The position numbers and the translations under genes were made by a program. Below are positions 23,923 through 32,921 of a stretch of 64,000 bases of DNA, one piece after another. Source of the DNA: an uncultured Ruminococcus sp. (lineage in GTDB: Bacteria > Bacillota > Clostridia > Oscillospirales > Ruminococcaceae); contig CADAES010000002.1 of assembly GCA_902786975.1 (NCBI GenBank), positions 1 through 64,000 of the forward strand. The letters run 5' to 3'. Every line of letters starts with the position of its first letter. The stretch's first letter is position 1. A model generated the notes under the pieces. The model worked only from the letters and a program-made list of their open reading frames with translations. It searched no databases and was not told the origin of the DNA.

Positions 23923-24972
23923 ATGAGAACTGTGGGTTCTATTATTTTTGCGATACTGATGTTTGAGATCATTATCGTTATACACGAATTGGGACACTTT
24001 ATCGCTGCAAGGATCAATAAGGTCAGGGTAAACGAATTTGCGATAGGAATGGGTCCAGCAATATTCAAAAAGAAAAAGGGCGATACGCTTTATGCTCTCA
24101 GGATCATACCCTTCGGCGGTTACTGCGCTATGGAGGGCGAGGACGGTGAGAGCGACGATGCAGGTGCTTTCTGCAAAAAGAAAGTCTGGCGCAGGATAAT
24201 CATTGTTATCGCAGGCGTGGTGATGAACCTTATACTCGGGTTCGTCCTTCTGCTTATCAATACCGCAACAAGCGGTCCCTACGCATCGACCACCATTTCT
24301 TACTTTGAGGAGAACGCTTCCTCTCACAAGTCGGGTCTGGAGCTTGGCGACAGGATAGTCAAGATAAACGGTATGCGTATCTTTACTACGATGGATATGT
24401 CCTTCCAGTTCAAGAACGATAAGGACGGCGTGTTTGATATAGTCGTCGAGCGTGACGGTGAGCTGAAAGAAATCAAGGACGTTGCGTTCACTACCGACGA
24501 TAAGACAATGCACGTCGATTTCAAGGTAAAGCCCGTTGAACTCAATGTCGGTACAGTCATCGCCCAGACGTTCAGACAGGGCGTTTCCGACGCAAGACTA
24601 ATCTATATCTCGTTCAGAGACCTTATTACAGGCAAGTATTCTCTGCGTGAGCTCAGCGGCCCCGTGGGCATAGTCGATACTATCGGGCAGGTCGTTGAAT
24701 CCGAAACAGACGAATCGGGAAAGATAGACTGGGCGAGCCTTGCACATACAATGCTTTCGATATGCGCATTTATTACTATAAATATCGGTATATTCAACCT
24801 TCTGCCTCTGCCTGCACTTGACGGAGGACGGCTGGTGTTCCTTATAATCGAAGCGATAAGAAGAAAACCCGTAAAGCCCGAGCATGAGGGCATGGTGCAT
24901 TTTATCGGTCTTATCGCCCTGCTGGTGTTAATGGCGATAATAACTATCAGCGATATAATGAAATTGTTCTGA
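23923..24972 (+). CDS. rseP: RseP-type site-2 protease
   Basis: A 349-residue intramembrane zinc metalloprotease. The active-site HELGH lies in the first membrane segment, a PDZ domain with GDRIVKINGMRI lies in the middle, and the third motif, NLLPLPALDGGRL, carries the other metal ligand. In Firmicutes such enzymes cleave anti-sigma factors and leftover signal peptides. It starts four bases after dxr ends, in the conserved cdsA-dxr-rseP order. Confidence 0.94.
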   Translation: MRTVGSIIFAILMFEIIIVIHELGHFIAARINKVRVNEFAIGMGPAIFKKKKGDTLYALRIIPFGGYCAMEGEDGESDDAGAFCKKKVWRRIIIVIAGVVMNLILGFVLLLINTATSGPYASTTISYFEENASSHKSGLELGDRIVKINGMRIFTTMDMSFQFKNDKDGVFDIVVERDGELKEIKDVAFTTDDKTMHVDFKVKPVELNVGTVIAQTFRQGVSDARLIYISFRDLITGKYSLRELSGPVGIVDTIGQVVESETDESGKIDWASLAHTMLSICAFITINIGIFNLLPLPALDGGRLVFLIIEAIRRKPVKPEHEGMVHFIGLIALLVLMAIITISDIMKLF

Positions 24973-24991
24973 TGAGAACGGAGATGTTTAT

Positions 24992-26029
24992 ATGAGAGAT
25001 GTAAGACCTGTCAAGGTCGGCAGTCTGACGCTTGACGGTAAAAAAATATATGTTCAGTCTATGCTCAGCGTGCCCTCGACCGATATCGAAGGCTCTGTTC
25101 AGCAGGCTGAAGAGCTTGAAAAAGCAGGCTGTGAGATAATCCGTGCAGCTATACCCGACATGGATGCTGTAAAGCTTATCCCCGCTATAAAGAACAAGGT
25201 CGGTATGCCTCTTGTCGCAGATATCCATTTTGACTATAAGCTCGCCCTTGCGTCTGCCGAGGCAGGAGTTGATGCTATCCGTATAAACCCCGGAAACATC
25301 GGCGATACACAGCGTGTAAAGGCTGTTGTTAAGGCGTGTACCGAGCGTGGTCTCCCGATAAGGATAGGCGTTAACGGCGGTTCTCTTGAAAAGGATATAC
25401 TTGCAAAATACGGCTCACCCTGTGCCGAAGCGTTGGTCGAAAGCGCTATGGGTCACGTAAAGATACTCGAGGACTGTGATTTTGATAACATCGTCATCTC
25501 GATAAAGTCCTCCGATGTCCCGACAATGATAAAGGGCTACCGTCTGCTTGCGCAGGAGTGCAGATATCCTCTGCATCTTGGCGTAACTGAGGCCGGCACC
25601 GAGAGGATGGGACTTATAAAGTCCGCTGTCGGGATAGGCTCTCTTCTTGTGGACGGGATCGGTGAAACGATAAGAGTCTCTCTGACAGATGACCCCGTAA
25701 AGGAAGTCTACGCCGCAAAGGATATACTCAAGTCGATAGGAAAGGGAAGCGGAGTAAGGATAGTATCCTGCCCGACCTGCGGAAGAACGAGGATAGACCT
25801 TATCGGACTTGCTAAAAAAGTCGAGAAAATGACAAAGGATATAGATAAAAACATCACCGTTGCCGTAATGGGCTGTGTTGTCAACGGCATAGGAGAAGCG
25901 GGCGAAGCCGATGTCGGCATCGCAGGCGGTGACAACTGCGTAGTGCTTTTCAAAAACGGACAGAAGCTCGCAAAGCTCCCCGAGGATAAGGCACTTGAAG
26001 CACTTATGGACGAGATATACAAATTCTAA
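24992..26029 (+). CDS. ispG: 4-hydroxy-3-methylbut-2-enyl diphosphate synthase
   Basis: A 345-residue iron-sulfur enzyme of the MEP pathway (GcpE). An N-terminal TIM barrel has VQSMLSVPSTD at its start. The C-terminal domain carries three [4Fe-4S] cysteines, in CPTCGRTRIDL and CVVNGIGEA, with the expected fourth Glu ligand downstream. It sits between rseP and polC; the proS gene often found here is absent. Confidence 0.95.
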   Translation: MRDVRPVKVGSLTLDGKKIYVQSMLSVPSTDIEGSVQQAEELEKAGCEIIRAAIPDMDAVKLIPAIKNKVGMPLVADIHFDYKLALASAEAGVDAIRINPGNIGDTQRVKAVVKACTERGLPIRIGVNGGSLEKDILAKYGSPCAEALVESAMGHVKILEDCDFDNIVISIKSSDVPTMIKGYRLLAQECRYPLHLGVTEAGTERMGLIKSAVGIGSLLVDGIGETIRVSLTDDPVKEVYAAKDILKSIGKGSGVRIVSCPTCGRTRIDLIGLAKKVEKMTKDIDKNITVAVMGCVVNGIGEAGEADVGIAGGDNCVVLFKNGQKLAKLPEDKALEALMDEIYKF

Positions 26030-26041
26030 AGGATAATCAAA

Positions 26042-29000
26042 ATGAAAGACAATACTTTTGCGCAGATCTTTTCTCAGTTCGGATATGATTTTCCGCCTGC
26101 TCTCGCAAACGGCAGACTGCTGAAAATAGTTTCGGCTGACAATAACCGCTGGCTCAGTGTGCTGGCATCTTTTGACGAGCTCGTCCGTTACGATGAGCTG
26201 GAGCAGTTCTGTACATTTATAAAAGAAAAGCTCTCATCGAGGCATTTTTCTATAGACTGCAGATTTTCCCCCGATATGTTCACCGTTGACTATTTCCCCG
26301 AAATATTCAAATTCTTCAAGGACAAGTTCCCGCTTGTAAACGGCTTCTTCAACGGCGCACAGGCTAAGCGTGACGGTGACGTTGTAACTATAACACTTAT
26401 GCACGGAGGCTACGAGCTTCTCAAAAGACACGGCGCTTCAAATGCACTGTCAACGCTTATAAATGAAATGTTCTCGGTCAGACTGAAATTTGAGTACGAC
26501 GGAGTGCTTGAGACCGATGCCGAGGCTTACGAGCGTGAGCAAAAGGAGTTCCTTGCAAATCTTCCCGCACCTACACCGGCGCCTTCACAGGGCAAGGCAC
26601 CGTCTTCTTCGGCAAAGTCCGGCGACAGCGGCGAGGAGATAACCTTCCGTACCTGCGACCTCGATTTTACGAGACTGCATCTGCTGGGTGACAACGCCCT
26701 TGTGCTCAAAGGCTCGCCTATCGACCCTCAGTCTAAGGTTACACAGATGATAGATATCCCGCTTGACTATACAGGGGATATCACTGTCTGGGGCGATGTT
26801 TTCAAGATAGAGACCAAGGAAACAAAAAAAGGTATGCTCATCGCAACGGTGTTCATTACCGACTATACATCTTCGTTTTCTGTAAAGTTTGTCGGTGCGC
26901 TCAAAGCGACCCGCTACAACCCGCTTACCAAAAAAGTGCTCGAGGCGATGCTTGATAAGATGAAGCCGGGAAGCACTCTTATCGTGTCGGGTAATGTCGA
27001 TGAGGACGACTTTGACCATACAGTCAACATCACTGCGGACTCTGTGCTGCTTGTCAGGCGTGAGCTCAAAAAGGATAAGTGCGAAAAGAAAAGGGTGGAG
27101 CTCCACCTGCATACCAATATGTCACAGCTTGATGCCATGACCCCTGCGGAGCTGCTCGTAAACAGAGCGCACGATTGGGGACAGAGGGCTGTCGCTATAA
27201 CCGACCACGGTGTCGTTCAGGCGTTCACTGCCGCAGGCTCGGCGTGTGACAAGATAAGAAAAAAAGATAAGAACAAGGATTTCAAGATAATCTACGGAGT
27301 TGAGGACTACGAGGTCAACAACGACGATGATATTGTTTCGGGCCTTGCGGACAGCGAGCTTGACGAGAGCTTTATCGCTGTTTCAGTCAAAGCTACAGGA
27401 GCAAATACCAATACCGATACCATAGCTTCTCTGACCGCCGTGAAGGTCACCGCTTTTGAAATAACAGACCGCTTTGATTCGTCCGCTGACGGCGACGAAA
27501 AAGCCCTTCTTGAAGCTTTTATTAGCTTTTGCGGAAACTGCAGGGTGCTTGTTATGCAGGACGTCCTGTTTTGCAATGCGTTGCTTGCACAAAGCTTTTC
27601 AAGATGTGAGCTGAGCTTTGACTATACATCTGTTGACATCGTCAGAATGTGCAGACGTATGCTTGACGGCTTTGACAGTACCTCTGCCGAGCAGGCTGCA
27701 CAGCTTATGGGATTGCCTGAGCTGCCCGAGTGCGAGCTTATCGCAGGTATCTACTCCAAGTTCTGCAAAGAGCTTATGGAAAAATACCCTCTGCTCATTC
27801 CGAGGATAAATATGATAAACAGTCTGCTTGCCAATGAGAACGAGAGCGATGTCCGAAACGGCAGACGCTATCACCAGATAATACTCGTGCGCAACAATAC
27901 AGGCCTGAAAAATCTCTACAAGCTTATTTCCTATTCCAATCTCAAATACTATAAGAAACGTCCGCTAATACCAAAATCCGAGCTTGTAAAGCACCGTGAG
28001 GGGCTTATCGTAGGCTCTGCCTGTGAGCAGGGCGAGGTTTTCAGAGCGATAGTTGAAGGTGCTTCGTGGGAAAAGCTCAAACAGATAGCTTCGTTTTACG
28101 ATTACCTTGAGATACAGCCGTGCGGAAACAACGAGTTTATGCTCAGAAACGGCACCGTACACAGCTACGAACAGCTCAGGGATTTCAACCGCACCGTGTG
28201 CAAGCTCGGCGAGGAGCTCGGCATACCTGTCTGTGCGACCTGCGATGTCCACTTTATGGACAAGTCCGATGCTAAGTTCAGAGCGATAATAATGGCAGGA
28301 CAGGGATTCCCCGATGCAGACCAGCAGGCTCCGCTTTATATGAGAACAACTGACGAGATGCTCGAGGAATTCTCATATCTCGGTGAAGAAAAAGCCCTCG
28401 AGGTAGTCGTTACAAATACCAACAGGGTCGCTGATATGATAGACCCCGACCTTAAAGCGTTCCCAAACGGCACGTACACTCCGTATATCGAGGGAGCAGT
28501 CTATGAGCTGCAGGTCATCTGCTGGAGAAAGTGCGTTAAGATGTACGGGGACTGTGAGCCTGATGAGATACAAGTCCCGCTCGAAAAGGACCTTGACGAT
28601 GAAAAGCTGAAGCATATAGGCGATTATTTCAAGGACCATATCCCGCCGATAGTTTTCAACAGACTCGAAAGAGAACTGGATTCTATTATCGAACACGGAT
28701 TTGCCGTGCTCTATATGATTGCTCAGAAACTCGTTGCTTACTCAAACGACAACGGCTACCAGGTAGGCTCCCGTGGTTCGGTAGGCTCGTCATTCGTTGC
28801 GTCGATGTCGGGCATCTCCGAGGTAAACCCTCTTGAACCGCATTATATGTGCCCCGAATGCTCTTACAGCGAGTTCATCACCGATGGTTCCGTAGGCTCG
28901 GGCTTTGACCTCCCGCCGAAGAACTGTCCAAAGTGCGGAACGGATATGCTCCGTGACGGTCACGATATCCCGTTTGAGACCTTCCTCGGATTCCACGGCG

Positions 29001-30442
29001 ACAAGGCTCCGGATATTGACCTTAACTTTTCCGGAGACGTACAGGCTAAGGTGCATAAATACACCGAAGAGCTTTTCGGTTCAGACCACGTATTCAAAGC
29101 CGGTACCATAAGCGGTATCCAGGATAATACCGCATTCGGATATGTTAAGAAATATCTTGAAGACCGTGGCAGGGTCGTTCATAAGGCAGAGGAGGAGCGT
29201 CTGAAGATCGGCTGTGTCGGTGTAAAGAGAACTACCTCACAGCACCCCGGCGGAATGGTCGTTATCCCAAGCGATTATGACGTGTACGACTTTACGCCTG
29301 TCCAGCACCCCGCCGAAAAGGTCGATTCGGATATGGTCACGACTCACTTTGACTTCCATTCACTTCACGACACTATTCTCAAACTCGACGAGCTCGGACA
29401 CGATGTTCCGACAGAGTATAAATATCTTGAAATGTTCAGCGGTAAGGATATAACGAAGATACCTATGTCCGACCCCGACGTCTATAAACTGTTCACCTCT
29501 CCCGAGGTACTCGGCGTAACTCCCGAGGATATACGCTGTCAGACGGGAACTCTCGGTATCCCCGAAATGGGTACCAAATTCGTTTGCCAGATGCTTATTG
29601 ACGCAAAACCGAGGAACTTTTCCGACCTTCTCCAGATATCGGGACTCTCACACGGTACCGATGTATGGCTGGGAAATGCAAAGGACCTTATCGCAAACGG
29701 TACCTGCAACATTTCACAGGTAATCGGTACAAGAGACAGTATCATGACGTATCTTATCTACCACGGCGTGGATAAGAGCCTTTCGTTCAGGATAATGGAG
29801 ATAACCCGTAAGGGAAAAGCGCCCAAAGAGCTGACGGAGGATATACAGAATGAAATGAGAGCGCACGATGTCCCGCAGTGGTATATCGACAGCTGTCTGA
29901 AGATAAAGTATATGTTCCCTAAGGCCCACGCCGCAGCCTACGTTATCGCTGCGATAAGACTCTGCTGGTTCAAGGTCCACGACCCGCTGACTTTCTATGC
30001 TACAATGTTTACTGTCCGTGGCGAGGACTTCGATGCAGAGCTTGTGATGAGAGGAATGTACGTTATCAGAAATAAGCTCGAGGAGATAGAGAGCAAGTCC
30101 AAGGACGAAAAGACCGGCAAGGACAACGGCGTTTACGAAATACTTATGCTCGCAAACGAGATGCTTTCAAGAGGCTTTGAGTTCCTGCCCGTTGATATCA
30201 ACAAGTCGCATTCGTTCATTTATCGCATAGAGGACGGAAAGATAAGGCTACCGTTCTGCTCGCTCTCGGGCGTCGGTCTTAACGCCGCTAACCAGATCTA
30301 CGAAAAAGCTAATGCCGGCGGCTTTATCTCCGTAGAGGAATTTCAGATACAAAGCGGTGTTCAGCGCTCTGTTGTTGAAACGCTCGACAGAAACGGCGCT
30401 TTCGGCGACCTGCCGAAGCAGAACCAGCTCTCGCTTTTCTAA
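26042..30442 (+). CDS. polC: DNA polymerase III PolC-type alpha subunit with degenerate exonuclease
   Basis: A 1466-residue replicative polymerase. Order: an N-terminal domain and OB fold (about 1-345), a PHP domain starting at RVELHLHTN (351), an inserted 3'-5' exonuclease region (about 443-580), the second PHP part with CATCDVHFMD, a zinc finger from Cys937 (CPEC...CPKC), the catalytic PDIDLNFSG (990-998), fingers, and the C-terminal NQLSLF clamp-binding end. Polymerase motifs are intact. The exonuclease is not: the usual FDVETTG reads VSVKATG (D to S, E to K), HNASFD reads QDVLFC, and the HxxxxD motif is not recognisable. Proofreading in cis seems lost. It follows ispG by 12 bases. Confidence 0.95.
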   Translation: MKDNTFAQIFSQFGYDFPPALANGRLLKIVSADNNRWLSVLASFDELVRYDELEQFCTFIKEKLSSRHFSIDCRFSPDMFTVDYFPEIFKFFKDKFPLVNGFFNGAQAKRDGDVVTITLMHGGYELLKRHGASNALSTLINEMFSVRLKFEYDGVLETDAEAYEREQKEFLANLPAPTPAPSQGKAPSSSAKSGDSGEEITFRTCDLDFTRLHLLGDNALVLKGSPIDPQSKVTQMIDIPLDYTGDITVWGDVFKIETKETKKGMLIATVFITDYTSSFSVKFVGALKATRYNPLTKKVLEAMLDKMKPGSTLIVSGNVDEDDFDHTVNITADSVLLVRRELKKDKCEKKRVELHLHTNMSQLDAMTPAELLVNRAHDWGQRAVAITDHGVVQAFTAAGSACDKIRKKDKNKDFKIIYGVEDYEVNNDDDIVSGLADSELDESFIAVSVKATGANTNTDTIASLTAVKVTAFEITDRFDSSADGDEKALLEAFISFCGNCRVLVMQDVLFCNALLAQSFSRCELSFDYTSVDIVRMCRRMLDGFDSTSAEQAAQLMGLPELPECELIAGIYSKFCKELMEKYPLLIPRINMINSLLANENESDVRNGRRYHQIILVRNNTGLKNLYKLISYSNLKYYKKRPLIPKSELVKHREGLIVGSACEQGEVFRAIVEGASWEKLKQIASFYDYLEIQPCGNNEFMLRNGTVHSYEQLRDFNRTVCKLGEELGIPVCATCDVHFMDKSDAKFRAIIMAGQGFPDADQQAPLYMRTTDEMLEEFSYLGEEKALEVVVTNTNRVADMIDPDLKAFPNGTYTPYIEGAVYELQVICWRKCVKMYGDCEPDEIQVPLEKDLDDEKLKHIGDYFKDHIPPIVFNRLERELDSIIEHGFAVLYMIAQKLVAYSNDNGYQVGSRGSVGSSFVASMSGISEVNPLEPHYMCPECSYSEFITDGSVGSGFDLPPKNCPKCGTDMLRDGHDIPFETFLGFHGDKAPDIDLNFSGDVQAKVHKYTEELFGSDHVFKAGTISGIQDNTAFGYVKKYLEDRGRVVHKAEEERLKIGCVGVKRTTSQHPGGMVVIPSDYDVYDFTPVQHPAEKVDSDMVTTHFDFHSLHDTILKLDELGHDVPTEYKYLEMFSGKDITKIPMSDPDVYKLFTSPEVLGVTPEDIRCQTGTLGIPEMGTKFVCQMLIDAKPRNFSDLLQISGLSHGTDVWLGNAKDLIANGTCNISQVIGTRDSIMTYLIYHGVDKSLSFRIMEITRKGKAPKELTEDIQNEMRAHDVPQWYIDSCLKIKYMFPKAHAAAYVIAAIRLCWFKVHDPLTFYATMFTVRGEDFDAELVMRGMYVIRNKLEEIESKSKDEKTGKDNGVYEILMLANEMLSRGFEFLPVDINKSHSFIYRIEDGKIRLPFCSLSGVGLNAANQIYEKANAGGFISVEEFQIQSGVQRSVVETLDRNGAFGDLPKQNQLSLF

Positions 30443-30495
30443 AGCGCTTCATAAATATTTTACAAAATCGGACCTCTGTTTTTGTGTATTATTAC

Positions 30496-30524
30496 TTGAC
30501 AGGGCTCGGTGTGTATGTTACAAT
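30496..30524 (+). promoter_or_regulatory. Sigma-A promoter of the his operon
   Basis: TTGACA (30496-30501), a 17-base spacer, TACAAT (30519-30524) with extended TG at 30516-30517. The leader is about 60 bases, too short for a T-box. Confidence 0.9.
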
Positions 30525-30531
30525 AATTCAA

Positions 30532-30556
30532 GCTAATACTATATTACTATGTTAGC
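30532..30556 (+). promoter_or_regulatory. 5'-end hairpin in the his leader
   Basis: GCTAATA (30532-30538) pairs with TGTTAGC (30550-30556) around an 11-base A/T loop, with one T-G wobble. It begins at about the predicted first base of the transcript. No run of His codons and no terminator follow, so it is not a classical his attenuator. Confidence 0.4.
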
Positions 30557-30589
30557 ACTTTATCACATTAAATTAAAGGAATGAAGGAC

Positions 30590-31789
30590 ATGAAAAGAAA
30601 TGATCTGATAACCCCCGAGGGAACGAGGGATCTTCTGTTTGATGAGTGTCTTGCAAGGCGTGAGGCAGAGCAGAAGCTCAATACGCTTTTCAGCGGTCTG
30701 GGATACAGCGAAGTTGTTACTCCCGGCATTGAGTTCTATGACCTGTTCAGCTCCAGTACACGACATTTCAGACAGGAAAGTATGTATAAGCTCGTGGACT
30801 CTAAGGGCAGGATCATCGTTATGCGTCCCGATTCCACTATACCTATCGCAAGGCTCGCTGCGACACGTCTTAAAGACGCACAGTTCCCGCTGAGACTGTT
30901 TTATAACCAGAGCGTTTATGAGAACAACGCCCTGCTCAAGGGCAGGTCCGACGAGGTCGTACAGGCCGGTATCGAGCTTCTCGGCGGCGAGATGATAAAA
31001 AAAGGCGACCTTGAAGTCCTCACGACCGCTGCTGAAGCACTTGCAGGCTTTGACAGCAGCGATTTCAGACTTGAGATGGGACATATCGGCTATTTCAAGG
31101 AGCTTATGAACAAGCTCGGTGCCGATGACAGCGTCAAGGAAGAAATAAGAACTCTTATCTCTACTAAGAATTACCCTGTGCTCAACGATCTTCTCGACGG
31201 TCTGGGAAGCAGCAAGGTGGCAAGCGCCCTTCGCCAGCTTCCAAGGCTTTTCGGCGGTATAGACGTCCTGGACAAGGCTTCCGATCTCTATAACGACGAT
31301 GATATCAACGCTATACTTGAATATCTGCGTGAGGTCTATACAAAGCTTTGCGAGATAGGCTACGAGGGCAAGATATCTCTTGACCTCGGTATCGTCAGCC
31401 ATATAGATTATTACACGGGCATCGTTTTCAGAGGCTATCTTTCCAACATCGGAGAGGCTGTGCTCAAAGGCGGAAGATATGACAGGCTTGTCGGCGAGTT
31501 CGGAAGAGACTGTAATGCTGTCGGCTTCGGAGTGAATGTTGACAGCGCCGCAAGACATATGATGCTGTGCGGTACCGCAAGTGCAGGCGAGAAACCGACT
31601 GTGATAGTTTTCGGCGCCGCAGGCTTTGAAGCAAAGGCTATGGCTTATGTACATAAGCTCGTCAGAAACGGCGAGAAAGCGGAGAACTCCCTGTTCGATA
31701 CGCTTGATGAAACGGTTGCTTATGCAAAGCTCAACGGTATATCAAAGGTCGTTGAGATCAATACCGGGATCAAAGAGATCTCTTTGTAA
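30590..31789 (+). CDS. hisZ: ATP phosphoribosyltransferase regulatory subunit
   Basis: A 399-residue histidyl-tRNA-synthetase-like protein that lacks charging activity and joins the short HisG to form the first, feedback-regulated enzyme of histidine synthesis. It has the class II core with TPEGTRDLL, RPDSTIPIARL and the GGRYDRL signature, but not the full anticodon-binding domain of HisRS. Of two in-frame ATGs, 30590 is preferred because AAAGGA (30575-30580) touches the earlier one at 30581. It is the first gene of the operon. Confidence 0.9.
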   Translation: MKRNDLITPEGTRDLLFDECLARREAEQKLNTLFSGLGYSEVVTPGIEFYDLFSSSTRHFRQESMYKLVDSKGRIIVMRPDSTIPIARLAATRLKDAQFPLRLFYNQSVYENNALLKGRSDEVVQAGIELLGGEMIKKGDLEVLTTAAEALAGFDSSDFRLEMGHIGYFKELMNKLGADDSVKEEIRTLISTKNYPVLNDLLDGLGSSKVASALRQLPRLFGGIDVLDKASDLYNDDDINAILEYLREVYTKLCEIGYEGKISLDLGIVSHIDYYTGIVFRGYLSNIGEAVLKGGRYDRLVGEFGRDCNAVGFGVNVDSAARHMMLCGTASAGEKPTVIVFGAAGFEAKAMAYVHKLVRNGEKAENSLFDTLDETVAYAKLNGISKVVEINTGIKEISL

Positions 31790-31805
31790 GACGGAGGTGT
31801 GCACA

Positions 31806-32441
31806 ATGAATAAACCGCTTCGAATTGCTCTTACAAAGGGCAGGCTCGAAAAGGATACGGTCGGTCTGCTGGAGAAATTCGGCTATGACTGTACCACGAT
31901 AAAGGAAAAGGGCAGAAAGCTTATCCTTCCCATAACCGACGGGAACCTTGAAGTCGTGCTCGCAAAGGCAAATGACGTTATAACCTACGTTGAGCACGGT
32001 GTCTGTGATATGGGCGTCGTAGGAAAGGATACTATAATGGAGATGCAGGGCAAGTGCTTTGAGCTTGTCGATCTCGGCTTCGGAAGATGCAGATTTGCGC
32101 TTGCCACCAAAAAAGGCTTCGATTTCTATGCGGGCTACAATGTTAAGACTATCGCTACAAAGTACCCGAATATCACAAGAAGATTTTTTGAGAGCAAGGG
32201 TATGGACGTCGATATAGTAAAGATAGAAGGCTCTGTCGAGCTTGCACCTCTGCTTGAGCTTGCAGACGGCATAGTCGATATCGTAGAAACGGGCACTACG
32301 CTCAAAGAGAACGGACTTGAGGTTATCGAGGACGTATGTCCTATCTCGGCAAGACTGATCGTAAATATGGTTAGCATGAAGCTCAGACAAAAAGAGATAG
32401 AGAGCTTCGTTGAACTGGTCGAGAAAAACCTTGAAAAATAA
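31806..32441 (+). CDS. hisG: ATP phosphoribosyltransferase, short form
   Basis: A 211-residue catalytic subunit that condenses ATP and PRPP, the first step of histidine synthesis. It is the short form without the C-terminal regulatory domain, as expected with HisZ just upstream. Conserved blocks are ALTKGRL, VVGKDTIME and the PRPP loop DGIVDIVETGTTL. ATG 31806 follows GACGGAGGTG; longer frames upstream overlap hisZ and have no ribosome site. Confidence 0.95.
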   Translation: MNKPLRIALTKGRLEKDTVGLLEKFGYDCTTIKEKGRKLILPITDGNLEVVLAKANDVITYVEHGVCDMGVVGKDTIMEMQGKCFELVDLGFGRCRFALATKKGFDFYAGYNVKTIATKYPNITRRFFESKGMDVDIVKIEGSVELAPLLELADGIVDIVETGTTLKENGLEVIEDVCPISARLIVNMVSMKLRQKEIESFVELVEKNLEK

Positions 32442-32455
32442 AAGGGGTGTATGAA

Positions 32456-32896
32456 ATGAATTATCTATTTGCAAAAGACATGTTTGATTCAATCGCTGAC
32501 GGCGCTTTTAAGGGCTGTATTATCGGATTGATCGTCGGTGTGTTAATCGCAGTCGTCAAGGTCCTTAGCAAAAAGCAGAACGCCAATGATGAACAGATAT
32601 CCGCATCTCTCGGTCAGGACGTAAAGAATTATCTTATGAATACGCCGATGCAGCCTGTCAACGGTATGCCGAATGCCGCTGCGGTTGCGGGCTACGTCCA
32701 TAGCGTGAAAAAGCAGAACCAGCAGTACGTATGGTTCACGGTGATGTATTACAATCAGTATTTCCCGACACTCATGGATAAGATAATAAGCTGTGACGTC
32801 AAAGTCACGATACAGGAAGCGCAGGCTCGTGGCATCAATGTAAACAGTGCCGTAACGCTCCTTTTTGATCAGGATAACGACCCGAGATTCTTGTAA
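32456..32896 (+). CDS. Small membrane-anchored protein of unknown function in the his operon
   Basis: I do not recognise this 146-residue protein. A glycine-rich hydrophobic segment (about residues 17-38) should anchor it in the membrane, with a roughly 105-residue soluble C-terminal part that includes a Gln/Asn-rich stretch. ATG 32456 is chosen because AAAGGGG lies 8 bases upstream. It lies 14 bases after hisG and 25 before hisD, so it is co-transcribed with them. No motif points to a histidine enzyme. Confidence 0.75.
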   Translation: MNYLFAKDMFDSIADGAFKGCIIGLIVGVLIAVVKVLSKKQNANDEQISASLGQDVKNYLMNTPMQPVNGMPNAAAVAGYVHSVKKQNQQYVWFTVMYYNQYFPTLMDKIISCDVKVTIQEAQARGINVNSAVTLLFDQDNDPRFL

Positions 32897-32921
32897 CATT
32901 TGTCATCGGAGGAAATCAAAA

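Noticed and set aside
23359-24513. 384-codon open frame on the minus strand
   Set aside because: Antisense to dxr and rseP, with a Cys/His/Tyr-rich composition typical of a shadow frame.
30443-30495. Terminator after polC
   Set aside because: Only a weak ACAAAA/TTTTTGT pairing is visible, without a GC-rich stem.
30563-31654. 363-codon open frame on the minus strand
   Set aside because: Antisense to hisZ, no family resemblance, and it would run through the his promoter.
30590-31789. Histidyl-tRNA synthetase
   Set aside because: The class II core is similar, but the protein lacks the full anticodon-binding domain and precedes a short HisG, which requires HisZ.
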